Shown: positions 43,393 through 54,460, counted from the first letter of the stretch. The stretch: DNA of 64,000 nucleotides from Psychroserpens sp. NJDZ02 (GCF_004843725.1 NZ_CP039451.1:2359501-2423500); one strand, 5' to 3'. The notes: generated by a model not told the origin, from the sequence alone. A program made the numbers and translations.

Positions 43393-43806
43393 CTACCAAT
43401 ACGTGCCCACTAAAAAGGTCATTCTTATAAAAGCAATGACACTGTCTTGAGTTACTTCTAGTGGTGCTTTTAAGTCTGTTACTTCATCGTCGTCTACAAA
43501 AACAACGAATAATCCGTCTTTAAAAGCTAATAATACATTTTCGATTGCTTTTTCTAAATTCGCTAAATCCGTATTGGCTAACTCACCAAATTCTACTTTT
43601 CCGCTTTGGGCTTTTTCTTGAATTTCGGCTGGACTTAAAAATCCAACGACATTAACTTCTGTTCGTTTTTTATTAAAAGCTTCTACTTGATTTTTAACAC
43701 AACCAATTAGTAAATCTTCCAAGTTTTTAGGGGTTTCTTCTAGTGTAAAAGGGACTTGTTTTACCTTTTTTTTGCCAAGTCTTTTTAGTTGTAATGTAAG
43801 TTCCAT
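43393..43806 (-). CDS. Unknown 137-aa protein
   Basis: I start at ATG 43806 (MELTLQLKRLGKKK); an upstream in-frame start at 43878 lies in the intergenic repeat. The protein has a basic N-terminus, a helix-rich middle and an acidic LFVVFVDDDEVTDL strand. It is downstream of the DUF4132 gene on the same strand and may work with it, but nothing proves this. Confidence 0.68.
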   Translation of the reverse strand: MELTLQLKRLGKKKVKQVPFTLEETPKNLEDLLIGCVKNQVEAFNKKRTEVNVVGFLSPAEIQEKAQSGKVEFGELANTDLANLEKAIENVLLAFKDGLFVVFVDDDEVTDLKAPLEVTQDSVIAFIRMTFLVGTYW

Positions 43807-43825
43807 TTGAATACGGATGTTTTTT

Positions 43826-43912
43826 GCGTTAGGGATTGACGTGGAAAGCCCACAGTGCGATAGCACGCGGACTTGCAACAGAAAGCCCGACCTCGCCTAA
43901 GCGAGGTAACGC
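43826..43912 (-). repeat. Intergenic palindromic element, copy 2
   Basis: An 87-bp, relatively GC-rich element bounded by GCGTTA and TAACGC. Read on the minus strand, it has the order GCGTTACC, a CTCGC/GCGAG hairpin, GGTCGGGCT, and CCCTAACGCAA, as in the copy at 12163-12273 on the plus strand. The 179 bp from here to the DUF4132 gene end hold nothing further. Confidence 0.65.
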
Positions 43913-44091
43913 CCTTGTTATACCAAATAAACATCAAAATGATCGATTAAATTCGTTTCTTTTTCCTTAATATTTTAATATAAAATAGAACCATAACTAA
44001 GGCTATGATTAGATTTTCTATTTCATATTAAGAAAAAGTAATTCAAATTTCTCATCAATCATTTTAAAATTCATTTGTTCTTATTTTTTAA

Positions 44092-47000
44092 TTAGCTATT
44101 GATCTGTGCTAAAATTGTTGGATCTTGAATTTTGTTGTCTTCTGAAAGTAATTTCATTTTAGAAATAATTTCTGCCGATTTTGGATCGTCGTCTACAAAT
44201 GGTAAAAACATACGTCCACGATGCTGACTATGCACCGGAATTATAGATAAGGCGAGTCCGTTTTTACTGACTTGACCACTTCCTAAATGAATGCTATACT
44301 CACCAAAGGTTCCTTTTATAAACACAAAACGCTCTTTAACGGTAATGTTTTTAAGTTTGAATAACCGTGCAGATTCTTCGGCCAAGGCAGCACGCATTTG
44401 CATGGTACTATGACTCGCTTCTGGATCTACGCCACCAACGTGAGCAACACTTACTACAAGATCTACGTCTCGCATAATTTCGCTAAAAACGACCGACGGA
44501 ATCTCGGTAAGCGGAATTCTTTGATACGTATCTACAGAATGAAAACAGACATCTTCTAATGTTGGCGCTTCGGCTTCAGACGGCGAATACCAATCTGCCA
44601 TAGCGTACATGGTTGCTATAAAACCGCGTTTATGATATACTTTTTGCAAACCTTCTTCCATACTTACCGTCCAACCGCGACCTCGTAAAAGTGCTACAGT
44701 TTTTTTAGGCTGAATCTGGTGGCCTTGGTAACGTTCGGAACGTGTGCTGTGTTCGCGTTCGTCATCGGTAATTAAATACAGCTCTCTAAAGACTTGCTTA
44801 AATGGTTGTACTAAACGTTCTGCAAATAAGTATTTCTGATACATATCCCACTCTACAGCTTTGTATAAATGTGAAGCGTGGGCAATAAGTAATACATCGT
44901 CTTCTGCTAATTGGTGTTTTTTTCCTGTGGCATCTGTTAAAATACCTTCGTTATAAAATCCTGAAATTTCTTTCTCTGGAACAAACATTACTAATTTACT
45001 CAACATCACTTTAACGATAGGATGTTGCATCATATTATGAATTTCTTGTGCTGTAAATTCATCTTCATTTACCATCGCGTTTTCTAACGATAAACGCGTT
45101 CTACTGTATTGTCTAGACAAGTAGGTTTTGTTTTCCTTTAAGGCAATAACTTGTTTGTCTTTATTTAATTTAGCAGGAATATTTTTTAATGATTTCCCGG
45201 CTTTGGTGACTTTAAATTCTGTTTTACCAAGGTCGTTAATCACTAATTCTATCACCGTTTCTTCTATAGTAATTACGGCATTTTTCATGATGGTTTGTGT
45301 GGCTTTTGCTTCCATAGCCCAACTAAAACGTACGCGATCTTGGTAACCCGCCGTTCTAGATAAATTATCTAAACCAATTTCTACAGCTGTGGCTTCACTT
45401 TCTTGACGTTGCGCTCCAAATTGTTTGCTTTCTTTTAAGAAATCTTGCAAGAGATTGTAACGCTTTAATAAATCTTTTTCTGGTATGGTTTTACTTAACG
45501 GAATTAAACCTAACGCACGCACGTAATCTTTATCACGTTTGTCTTTAATTTTCTTTAGCGTTTCGGTGATTTTTACTTCACCAAGCATCACACTAGAATA
45601 GAGTTTTACTTGTCTGTGTCCATTTCCGTCTGTAATGTATTTGGCTGCATCGTGTAGTAATTTCCAATTGGTTTTTCCAATAGTTTTGTACACTTTATTA
45701 AACCAATCGACGTCTATCGCTCCAAGTGCAAAATCACTTTTTGGAATGTTAGAATAACGCGAAATAATGGTTTCTTTCTCAGAATTCATATAATCTGAAG
45801 CGTGTGCCTGAAACCACCAAACGGCATCTTCAAGTTTTTCTAAGCCTAAATATTCACCAATTATACCAGTCCATTGTGTTGCATAACAGGCTAATTCTAT
45901 TAATCGTTTTTTAGTTACTTTAGAAGCATCTGCACGCGCTGCGAAATCGGCATAACTTTCTGTGTCTTTTAAACGAGATTTTTTTAGAAGGCCACTAAAA
46001 ATTGTTTTTTTACTATCACCGTAATAACTATAACCACGTTCAAAATTATCTTTTCCTAAGCGTTCTAAAATTCTAAAGACATAATCTACACCTTCCACAC
46101 AGTGAATACCGTTCATGTATCCTGTGGCAGTGGTTTCTAAATCGCCTCGTTCTAATTCTGTTTCTAATAAGTTGGTTTTTAAGGCTGAAAAAACATGTTT
46201 AGGTACGCTGTCTTTTTCTAACCATTTATAATTTATTCTAGAATTATAACCACCATCCATAAGAACCATTAATTCTCGAGAATGTAAGGCTTGAAAGCGT
46301 AAATCGTCATCGTTTAGTAAGCCTTTTTTGTAAAGTCTTAAAGTAACAGCGATACTTGGGAACGGTACAATACCTGGTCTACGAAATTGTTTAGTAATTA
46401 CTTTTACATCGTCCGTCGTATTGGGATAGACTATATCTTGAGCTATTAAATACATATAAGTACCCCAATATTTTTGAAGTTGCGCTTCTGTGAGCAACTC
46501 TAAATTATCAATACTTAAACTTGGTGTAAGTGGTAAAATAACATTTGTCCAGTTAAACGTTTTTTTATTATAGCGATAATTAGAGGTTTGAAACTTTATA
46601 GATTTGAGTTTTTTAGGAAAATTAGCGATCATATCTTCCATCATATCTAACTTAAAATTAGCTATAACTCTTTTTTCTGCATAGACATTAAATAGACGAA
46701 TTAAAATTTTATTATAGGCATCAGATTTTGAATTGTAACGATTTTCCTTATCTAATTTTAAACCACTCAAATCTGGATAATACTGTCTAGCAAAAGATTC
46801 AAAATCTTTATAAGCTCCAAATGGACTCTCATGATTAATAATGTAACGAATGGCAGCATACATTTCAAAATCGTTAAGCTTACTTTGCTCGTACCAAGTA
46901 ATCCACACTTTAGCTAACGGGAGGTTATGTAACAGTTCTTCTGGTGTTGCATCTTTTTCTAAATTTTTTATATCTCGAATGCCTTTGTCTATATAAGTGG

Positions 47001-49092
47001 TTGCTATTTCTCCTTTATATAGTTGTGTTTGATATTCGTGATTTCCATTTTTAGTAACACTATCAATTAATTTATTGACTTCCTTTATAATTTTATTTGC
47101 ATCTATAAAATCTTTGAATTTAAATCCTGATGATTCTGAAGTGGTGATTCCTAATTTATCAAAGAAACTCGTCTTTTTCTCAAAACGTGATTCTGGGATA
47201 TATAGCGGTGTTAAATTATCGTAATCAATAGCTCCGAAACCATTACTAAAATCAAATTCATCCGCATTGTCCGTAAACTTATCTAAATAGACTTGTTCGT
47301 TTTTGGTTATTTTAGGACGTTCGTTATACAAACGGATTTGGTCTTCTACAAAATTAGATTGTTTATTTCCGTCGTGTAATAGGGTTAATAGTTCTAAACC
47401 TGCTATACGCTGATCAATACTTTTTGCCGTTACTAAATTTGTAGCACTCGTTCTTAATCGGTCGGCTGGTAATTCTACTAATAATTTAATTAATGAGGTC
47501 CGTAAGCTTTTATGTTTTCGTCTTAATAAATCTTCAGCAATCTCTAAATCTTTATCATACAAATGCATTCTACTAAACAAGTTAAGTCCTGTGGCCATTA
47601 ATAACTCATTTCGGTTGTAAATGGCTTTTCTTGCTAAAGCTCTTTTCCAAGAATTTTCATCGTAATTTAAACGGTCCTTTTTCTTTGCATCCTGTTCGTA
47701 ATTATAAAAGGAATAGCTATAATCTTTGGGGAATACTTTACGGATGTAGCTTTCTCTAAACTCTGTAGGAAGTAGGTCTAAATCATTCGCGATTAGTTCT
47801 AATTGTTCTTCATTGGCGCCATTAATTAAAAACTGATAGAAATAATAAGATGAAGGCGTAAAGCTCCACCATGAAAATATTTTACTCTCGAAAGTTTTAC
47901 CTTTGTCTTCTGCTGTTTTTGCAACTTCAAATAATTTTATGAAGGTGTCATTGTCTAAAGTTGTTAGAGGTAAATTTACCGCCATCCAATGGTCTAAAGC
48001 GTAATCTTTACCAAGTTCTTTTTTGAAATATTCGACTAAAGATTGGTTGGTTTTATCAGTTGTATGAATAAAATATAAAGCTAGAATCTTTTTATTTCGA
48101 TCTTCTGAAGTATAAACAATGTCCAAAGCTTTTGCATTGGCTTTGTCCACATCTATAATAGCAATAGACCATAAAGCCACTAAAACTTCTAAATTATCTT
48201 TACTTTTAAGTAGGGTGTCAACGTCTTCCGAATTTAGAATTAAAGATTGTGCTAGCTCTAACACTCGATTAATTACTGCTTTTTTAGGCGTTTCCCACTT
48301 TAATCCAAACCAAGTACAAACAGCCCTGTTTACACTTGTAAAACGAGCTAAGTCATTTTCTAAAACGATAGTAATCATATATTTTAAAGCGCCAAGATTA
48401 GAAACGTCTAGAGATTCTAAAATAGTTTGTCTTAAACCTTCTTGACGTTGGGCAGCGAGCAATAATTTACCCACCATTTTCCAATGTTTTTCATCTTCAG
48501 AAAGTAATAACGCTTTTATAATATCTGCGCTAATACCTCCAATTTCATCTTCATTTTGAATAATATCGTCTAATAATTCATCAAAAACACCATTCCCATT
48601 ATGTAGTAATGTGGCTAAGAAATAACTATTGGAACCTTGGAAATAGGTGCTGAATTGAAAGTGTTCGTGTAGTGTTAAGCCGCCATAGCCAGTTCTGCTT
48701 AATTGTAAAAAGCTAGTAAGAAATTGTAATTTATTGCGTAATGTATCTTTTGTCTTTACAGATCTAAAGGCTTTTCTGTTATAATTTCTTTGATAAGGAA
48801 GCGTATCCATAAAGTCCCACATGTCTGCTAAATATGGTGTTTGAATGATACCATATAGTTGCATTCCTAAACGCATACCTTCTTGAGTTCTCCAAGGGTT
48901 TACGGTAATAGCATCATCAAATACGGTGATAAAATCATTACTATTATAATAGACCCTTTTATCTTTATCTATACGACCTAAAATTTTACCTAAAACGCGA
49001 TAGGGTTCAGAGAATTGACGAAATTCAAACCGATCTACTTCTGGTTTTTTATGTTTTTCTATATATTTTTTAGCGTCTTCTACTGGAATCAT
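44092..49092 (-). CDS. Giant DUF4132/YehI-type protein
   Basis: A 1666-aa soluble protein, the largest gene of the window. Most is alpha-helical repeat sequence with HEAT-like pairs (for example 300-400 and 540-590). The C-terminal 250 residues fit DUF4132, with TVALLRGRGWTVSMEEGLQK near residue 1478, a Trp-rich WYSPSEAEAPTLEDVCF strand pair, and a closing FIKGTFGEYSIHLGSG. In E. coli this domain is found in YehI/MolR-type proteins of unknown role, near MoxR, vWA and SWIM proteins. A dyad lies 100 bp upstream, shared with the divergent LRR gene. Confidence 0.8.
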   Translation of the reverse strand: MIPVEDAKKYIEKHKKPEVDRFEFRQFSEPYRVLGKILGRIDKDKRVYYNSNDFITVFDDAITVNPWRTQEGMRLGMQLYGIIQTPYLADMWDFMDTLPYQRNYNRKAFRSVKTKDTLRNKLQFLTSFLQLSRTGYGGLTLHEHFQFSTYFQGSNSYFLATLLHNGNGVFDELLDDIIQNEDEIGGISADIIKALLLSEDEKHWKMVGKLLLAAQRQEGLRQTILESLDVSNLGALKYMITIVLENDLARFTSVNRAVCTWFGLKWETPKKAVINRVLELAQSLILNSEDVDTLLKSKDNLEVLVALWSIAIIDVDKANAKALDIVYTSEDRNKKILALYFIHTTDKTNQSLVEYFKKELGKDYALDHWMAVNLPLTTLDNDTFIKLFEVAKTAEDKGKTFESKIFSWWSFTPSSYYFYQFLINGANEEQLELIANDLDLLPTEFRESYIRKVFPKDYSYSFYNYEQDAKKKDRLNYDENSWKRALARKAIYNRNELLMATGLNLFSRMHLYDKDLEIAEDLLRRKHKSLRTSLIKLLVELPADRLRTSATNLVTAKSIDQRIAGLELLTLLHDGNKQSNFVEDQIRLYNERPKITKNEQVYLDKFTDNADEFDFSNGFGAIDYDNLTPLYIPESRFEKKTSFFDKLGITTSESSGFKFKDFIDANKIIKEVNKLIDSVTKNGNHEYQTQLYKGEIATTYIDKGIRDIKNLEKDATPEELLHNLPLAKVWITWYEQSKLNDFEMYAAIRYIINHESPFGAYKDFESFARQYYPDLSGLKLDKENRYNSKSDAYNKILIRLFNVYAEKRVIANFKLDMMEDMIANFPKKLKSIKFQTSNYRYNKKTFNWTNVILPLTPSLSIDNLELLTEAQLQKYWGTYMYLIAQDIVYPNTTDDVKVITKQFRRPGIVPFPSIAVTLRLYKKGLLNDDDLRFQALHSRELMVLMDGGYNSRINYKWLEKDSVPKHVFSALKTNLLETELERGDLETTATGYMNGIHCVEGVDYVFRILERLGKDNFERGYSYYGDSKKTIFSGLLKKSRLKDTESYADFAARADASKVTKKRLIELACYATQWTGIIGEYLGLEKLEDAVWWFQAHASDYMNSEKETIISRYSNIPKSDFALGAIDVDWFNKVYKTIGKTNWKLLHDAAKYITDGNGHRQVKLYSSVMLGEVKITETLKKIKDKRDKDYVRALGLIPLSKTIPEKDLLKRYNLLQDFLKESKQFGAQRQESEATAVEIGLDNLSRTAGYQDRVRFSWAMEAKATQTIMKNAVITIEETVIELVINDLGKTEFKVTKAGKSLKNIPAKLNKDKQVIALKENKTYLSRQYSRTRLSLENAMVNEDEFTAQEIHNMMQHPIVKVMLSKLVMFVPEKEISGFYNEGILTDATGKKHQLAEDDVLLIAHASHLYKAVEWDMYQKYLFAERLVQPFKQVFRELYLITDDEREHSTRSERYQGHQIQPKKTVALLRGRGWTVSMEEGLQKVYHKRGFIATMYAMADWYSPSEAEAPTLEDVCFHSVDTYQRIPLTEIPSVVFSEIMRDVDLVVSVAHVGGVDPEASHSTMQMRAALAEESARLFKLKNITVKERFVFIKGTFGEYSIHLGSGQVSKNGLALSIIPVHSQHRGRMFLPFVDDDPKSAEIISKMKLLSEDNKIQDPTILAQINS

Positions 49093-49162
49093 ATCTTGTA
49101 ATACTTTATGAATATTATAAATGTTAGTTATTTCTATTAAAAAAAAAGATAATAACTGATCG

Positions 49163-49207
49163 CAAGATAAAAGTAAACACTCTTTTTTTACTCACTGTAT
49201 TTAATGA
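49163..49207 (-). promoter_or_regulatory. Dyad-type promoter of the DUF4132 gene
   Basis: Operator 49192-49207 (plus strand TCACTGTATTTAATGA) with a weak minus-strand box TTATCTTG at 49163-49170, spacing 21 bp. The leader would be about 70 nt. Confidence 0.55.
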
Positions 49208-49242
49208 TATTTTTTATAAAAATTTAACTAGAATTTTCAAAA

Positions 49243-49288
49243 TCACAGAATACAGTGACAAATAACACCGTGTTTTAAAATAGGTTTG
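49243..49288 (+). promoter_or_regulatory. Dyad-controlled promoter of the LRR genes
   Basis: Operator TCACAGAATACAGTGA (49243-49258), exactly 22 bp, then TAGGTTTG (49281-49288), an exact TAnnTTTG. The ATG at 49312 follows 23 bp later. Confidence 0.8.
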
Positions 49289-49311
49289 TAACATCAAAAA
49301 TAAACAACCTT

Positions 49312-51825
49312 ATGATATTTGCTAAACACGAACTTGGTTTCAATTTTAATAATGATGAAGCATCTTATAAAACGATTAAAGCTTGTAAAAATTACCCAGA
49401 AGATTTTTATTATGAGATTTTTGTACTTGCTAAATCTACTAAAAACAAGCAAATTAGAACCGAATGTGCCAATATCATAAAAAAACAGGCACCAGAAGCT
49501 TTACAACTCGCCTTTAAGAGTCGAAAAAAAATAACGTTAGTAGAGGATTCTTCTTCTTTTAACAATAAGCTGATTGCTATATTAGAGTATGGCGTACTCT
49601 CAGAAGACTTAGACCTTTGTAAACTATACACACTTGTTTGTAAGCGTTTATCACTTTCCATTAAATATTCAAAAAAAGAAGTGGTTCAACTTTTTATAGA
49701 CACACCACGTCTTTTAAGTCAGTTTAATGGTATTAAAGAATTAACAATTAGCACCTTTAGACAGAAAGAAGGTTTTAGTAGCGTTGTAAACAACATAACG
49801 CAACTTACCTCATTAGAGAAACTAGAACTTGAAATTGATTATAAATACATGCCAGAAGAACTAGAACGATTAGTTAACTTAAAAGAGTTTATACTAGCAG
49901 CACCTAATTTGGTATGGGTTCCCGTAGGAATAACCAAGCTAAAATCACTTAAAAAGTTGGAGTTTAGAGGAGGTTTTCCTTTTGGTAATGACGAGCCTAA
50001 CCCTAACATAGTTAACTTTACTTGGCTTACAGAACTTACCAGTTTAAAGCATTTAAGAATAGGTTCTTTTACGGTACAAGACCTCTCTGCTGTAGAGCTT
50101 CCGGCAAGTTTAAAAAAATTAGAGTTTTTTAGGCTAGAAAATATAACCGCTTTACCAGAAACACTTGGTCACTTACCAAAACTAAAAAAATTGAGGCTAA
50201 GTGGTATGGAATCGTTAGAACACTTTCCTGCATCCGTTAGTGAATTTAAAAAGTTAGAGGTTTTAGAAGTTACTCATTTATCAAAATTAAAAAAAGTTCC
50301 TGCATCTTTTATTTTTGGACCAAATATTAAACGTTTACTAGGTTTGTATACAGAATTTATGCCTTATGGAGTAACACCTGTAACTAAACTAAAAAGAATC
50401 GTTTTTACCAACCCAGAGCTTCTTAGTTTTGTATTGGATAACGCCTTGTCTTTTACTAATTTAAAAGAGATAGAAATCACTTGTGAAGCACCACAAAGAA
50501 GAAGTCCACATACGTTTTCTGCATTTAAAAAACTTAAAAACCTTAAGTATAAGTTAGCGCATCATTTAGAATGGGTTTTAGAGGATATTCACGAATGTGA
50601 AAAGCTAGAGGACGTTTTTATTTATGGTATATATAGTGGAGCTGATGCTGAAATAACGAACGCAGATGTTGTTAATTTCCCTCAAGCATTTTCTAGAGTA
50701 AAGCATTTACAAACCTTACGCGTACACAGTGCAAAAGCACTTGTTTTAAATACAGATTATTTACCTATAAATACAGACAGTCTTACCATTACAGATATAA
50801 AAGTCATTGAGCCAGGTGTTGAATATTTTGAGGTAAATCATATAAAAGTAGTAGGTACACCTATTACCGCATTGCAAAAATTTTATTCAGTAATACGTGC
50901 TAAAAAAATTAAGTTAGACGATGTAAACAGTGTTAAAAATGAGACTTTAGATTTTGATAATTTTAAAGACCCTGAAAGCTTTAAAGATTTTATATTTAAT
51001 AGTAATGTAAAAGGCTTAGACAAAGCATTAAAAACACTTTGTAATTTACAATCACTAACCATTGATTTTAATAAAGATAATGCCGAACAAAACAATGGTT
51101 TAACCGCTTATACGCACCATAATTTAAAAAACTTAACCATTAAAAATTTTAATGGTAACACTAATGTTATTAAGTTATTATTGGAGCATACGCCTAATCT
51201 AGAATTTTTAGAAATTTACGAGTGTGTAGGACTTGCAGATTTACCTAAGGTTACTTTAAACAAACTAAAAACACTGAAATTATTTTATAGCGATGATATA
51301 CAGTCTATAGAGAACTTAACAGTGCCTAACATAGAGCTCATTAAAGTTTTATTCTGTGACAATTTTGGTTACGATGCTATGGTTACGGCATCGCATTGGA
51401 AAACGCTTAAATTTCTTTGGTTAGAACACATTAGTAAAGATCTTGAAATCTACCCAGAGACCATTGCAGACTTAAATTTAGACACCTTTTTTATTGATGG
51501 ATTTTTAACTAAAAGACAAATCCCAAAATGGATAGGAAGAATGAAATCCTTACGAGTTTTAGGTATAGAAAGCTTTAAGTACTCCCCATTACCGGAAGAA
51601 TTAGCCGAATTAACCCAATTAAAAATAATGAGCATTAGAAGGTGTGATTTTACAGAGCAAGTCTCTGATAAATTTAAGAATTTGAATTTAGAGGATTTAA
51701 TTTACAGGTATTCAAAATTTAATGGAAACAATATGAAATCCTCTAAATCTTACGCATTAGCTGGAAATAAAATCTTAAAAGAGGATTTTGATAACAGAGA
51801 TGAAAAATATAACCTGTACTGCTAA
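49312..51825 (+). CDS. Large leucine-rich-repeat protein, copy 1
   Basis: An 837-aa soluble protein. Residues 20-75 form a helical N-terminal module (YPEDFYYEIFVLAKSTKNKQ, ending AFKSRKKI). From about 140 to the end there are repeated LxxLxLxxL units (for example LTSLEKLELEIDYKYMPEEL, LTSLKHLRIGSFTVQDLSAV, MKSLRVLGIESFKYSPLPEE). There is no signal peptide and no effector domain, so it is probably an intracellular binding or sensor protein. An open frame (51801-51893) overlaps its end. Paralogue follows at 51904. Confidence 0.88.
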   Translation: MIFAKHELGFNFNNDEASYKTIKACKNYPEDFYYEIFVLAKSTKNKQIRTECANIIKKQAPEALQLAFKSRKKITLVEDSSSFNNKLIAILEYGVLSEDLDLCKLYTLVCKRLSLSIKYSKKEVVQLFIDTPRLLSQFNGIKELTISTFRQKEGFSSVVNNITQLTSLEKLELEIDYKYMPEELERLVNLKEFILAAPNLVWVPVGITKLKSLKKLEFRGGFPFGNDEPNPNIVNFTWLTELTSLKHLRIGSFTVQDLSAVELPASLKKLEFFRLENITALPETLGHLPKLKKLRLSGMESLEHFPASVSEFKKLEVLEVTHLSKLKKVPASFIFGPNIKRLLGLYTEFMPYGVTPVTKLKRIVFTNPELLSFVLDNALSFTNLKEIEITCEAPQRRSPHTFSAFKKLKNLKYKLAHHLEWVLEDIHECEKLEDVFIYGIYSGADAEITNADVVNFPQAFSRVKHLQTLRVHSAKALVLNTDYLPINTDSLTITDIKVIEPGVEYFEVNHIKVVGTPITALQKFYSVIRAKKIKLDDVNSVKNETLDFDNFKDPESFKDFIFNSNVKGLDKALKTLCNLQSLTIDFNKDNAEQNNGLTAYTHHNLKNLTIKNFNGNTNVIKLLLEHTPNLEFLEIYECVGLADLPKVTLNKLKTLKLFYSDDIQSIENLTVPNIELIKVLFCDNFGYDAMVTASHWKTLKFLWLEHISKDLEIYPETIADLNLDTFFIDGFLTKRQIPKWIGRMKSLRVLGIESFKYSPLPEELAELTQLKIMSIRRCDFTEQVSDKFKNLNLEDLIYRYSKFNGNNMKSSKSYALAGNKILKEDFDNRDEKYNLYC

Positions 51826-51903
51826 AGAAATTAAAGCACAACGTACTGTATCTGAAAAACCTGTTTCCCAAAAAAAAATATACTTTAAAAATTAACGATT
51901 ACT

Positions 51904-54448
51904 ATGACAAAACTAATAGAAAACCCTGTTTTTAATTTTTTTGAAATTGACAAAACCTATGACGTTATTAAGGCCTTTAAAAACTTTCCAGAAGATTTCT
52001 ATTATGAAATTTTTGTAATAGCAAAAACAACCTCAGATAAAAAAAAATAGAACAGAATGTGCTAATATTATAAAAAAACAAGCCCCAGAAGCTTTGCAAT
52101 TAGCCTTTAAAAGCCGAAAAAAAATAACACAAAAAGGAAAGCGCGTCGCTAGAATGATTTCTCTTTTAGAATATGGATTGCTATCTGAAGACTTAGACCT
52201 TTTTAAATTACATAACTTAATAACGAGTTGGCCACGAACTGCTAAAAGGAAATTAGAACTATGGTTTTTTCATTCTTCAACAGATTTTTTAGATCGCTTG
52301 TTAGAACATCCTCATATATTAAGCCGATTTAACGGTATTAAGAGCTTAAAAATTCATCTAAAAGGACAAGGCAATAAATATGATAGTATCCTTAAAGAAA
52401 TATCAAAATTAACGTCTTTAGAAGAAATAGATCTAGAAGGTGATTATGAACAACTACCAGAGGATTTTGGTAATTTATTAAATTTAAATAAATTAAAGCT
52501 TGTTGCGCCTTGTCTAAAAAGGTTTCCAAGTACAATGTCTCAATTAATAGCCTTAAAAAAATTACGTATTGAAGGCGATTATTTAAGCCTTAGCACTAAT
52601 GACAATATGAATCTAACTGATTTTAATTGGCTTACAAACCTTACTAAATTAGAAGTATTGAAACTGCGTTTTGTCGGTGTTCAAGATTTGTCTAAAGTTG
52701 TGTTTCCAGCAACCTTAAAACAAATAGAATTTTTTTGCTTAGGTGAATTAACAGCATTGCCTAAAGATGTTAGTCATTTAAAGCAACTAAAAGAGTTTCA
52801 GGTTTTATCTAAAAGCATAGCTAGCTTACCAAATGGTTTTGAAGATTTACCAAAACTAGAACTTTTTCAACTTAATGCGCCTAAGATAGATTCCATATCG
52901 TCTACTTTGTTTTTTGGAGATGCGTCTAGATGTTTTGAAGAAACGCCTAGACCTAAATTAGAAACAAAAATTACATATAGCGAAACTAATATATCACCAA
53001 TGACGGAAGTTAGTCTGCAAGAATCTATAGAAATAAATTCGCCAAAACTACTTAATTTTGTGTTAGATAATGCGTCGTTTTTTCCTAATTTAAAGACGAT
53101 AACTGTAGATTGTGAAGCACCAGAAATTCCGCATAAAATAGCATTAGCTGCATTTAAAAATTTAACAACGCTTCATTATAAACTAGAACATAAATTAGAT
53201 TGGCTTTTTGAAGGAATTGAGCAATGTACAAAACTTAAAAATGTAGAATTATACAGATTTCAAGAGTCAGGTACTAGAGATATAAAATTAGCTGTTAGAA
53301 TTTTTCCTAATGTGTTTTCAAAAATAAAGCAGTTAGAAAACTTGACGATTAAAAATGCGAGTGCTTTAGTTGTAGACACCGACCATTTACCTAAGCATAT
53401 TACCAATTTGACTATTTCTGAAATTAAAGGCATAAATGCAGGAACAGCAGAGTTTGATTTGTATAATCTGGAAATTAAAGCCACACCCATTCTTAATTTA
53501 CAGCAATTTTATGCAATAATTAGCGCTGCTAAATTTAATCTTGGACATAGAAATAATGATGTAAATAATGTATTAGATTTTGAAACTTTTAGACATCCAG
53601 AAAAAATTGAATCGTTTGATTTTACGAGTGATGTGAGTCAGTTAGAGAGTTTGTTTAAAAACTTTGTGAATTTAAAAGAGCTTACCATTACGTTTAAAAA
53701 AAATAACCCAGAACATAATAATGCATTAACAGCCTTTAATCATCCCAATTTAAAAGTATTAAAAATTGATAGTTATATCGGAACTACCGAAGCTTTAGAA
53801 CGTTTATTAATTCATACACCAAACCTTGAATTTTTAGATGTATTTGAAGCCAGAGGTTTTGATGTTTTTCCTGCGGTAACATTGCCTCAACTTAAAAAAT
53901 TAATAATGCAGAGTGTAGCTGTTAAAACCATAGACAACCTTAAAGTTGAAACTATTGAAGCGGTAAAACTGATACATTGTGATCATATTACAGATGAAAG
54001 TATAGAAGTGATATCGCGTTGGAACTCTTTAAAACACCTTTGGTTAGAAGGTTTAGATGAAAACGGAAGCGCATATCCTGAAACGATTTCTGAGTTGGAT
54101 TTAGAAACACTTTTTATCAGTGCACATCATAAAGAAGAAAAAATTCCTATTTGGATTGCCAATCTTAAAAACCTACGCGTATTAGGAATAAACAATTTTA
54201 AACAAGTTGTTTTACCTGTAGAATTAGCTTCATTAACACAACTTGAAGTATTAAGTATTAGTGGTTGTGATTTTTTAGAAAAAGTATCCGAAGACTTTAG
54301 AAACCTTAACCTACAAAAATTGGTGTATTGGACGTCTAAATTTAATGGTAGCAATATGAAGTCTGAAATCTATGAGCCATTAGAAAATAAATTAGTGTCT
54401 CAAAGAGATTTTGATGATATAGATAGCGAAGTACCTTTTAGGATGTAG
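51904..54448 (+). CDS. Large leucine-rich-repeat protein, copy 2 (frameshifted)
   Basis: The paralogue of the 49312 protein. From ATG 51904 the frame reads MTKLIENPVFNFFEIDKTYD and FPEDFYYEIFVIAKTTSDKK, then hits TAG at 52048. A nine-A run at 52039-52047 marks the break: with one A fewer the frame reads on as NRTECANIIKKQAPEALQLA, exactly like copy 1, and then LRR repeats to 54448. Total about 847 aa. So the CDS is interrupted by a single homopolymer error, a true slippage event, or phase variation; the rest is intact. Confidence 0.82.
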
Positions 54449-54460
54449 AGAAAAAAGTAA

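Noticed and set aside
43826..43912. Integron attC site
   Set aside because: The GTT and AAC boxes are in the wrong order for attC, and no integrase or cassette array is seen.
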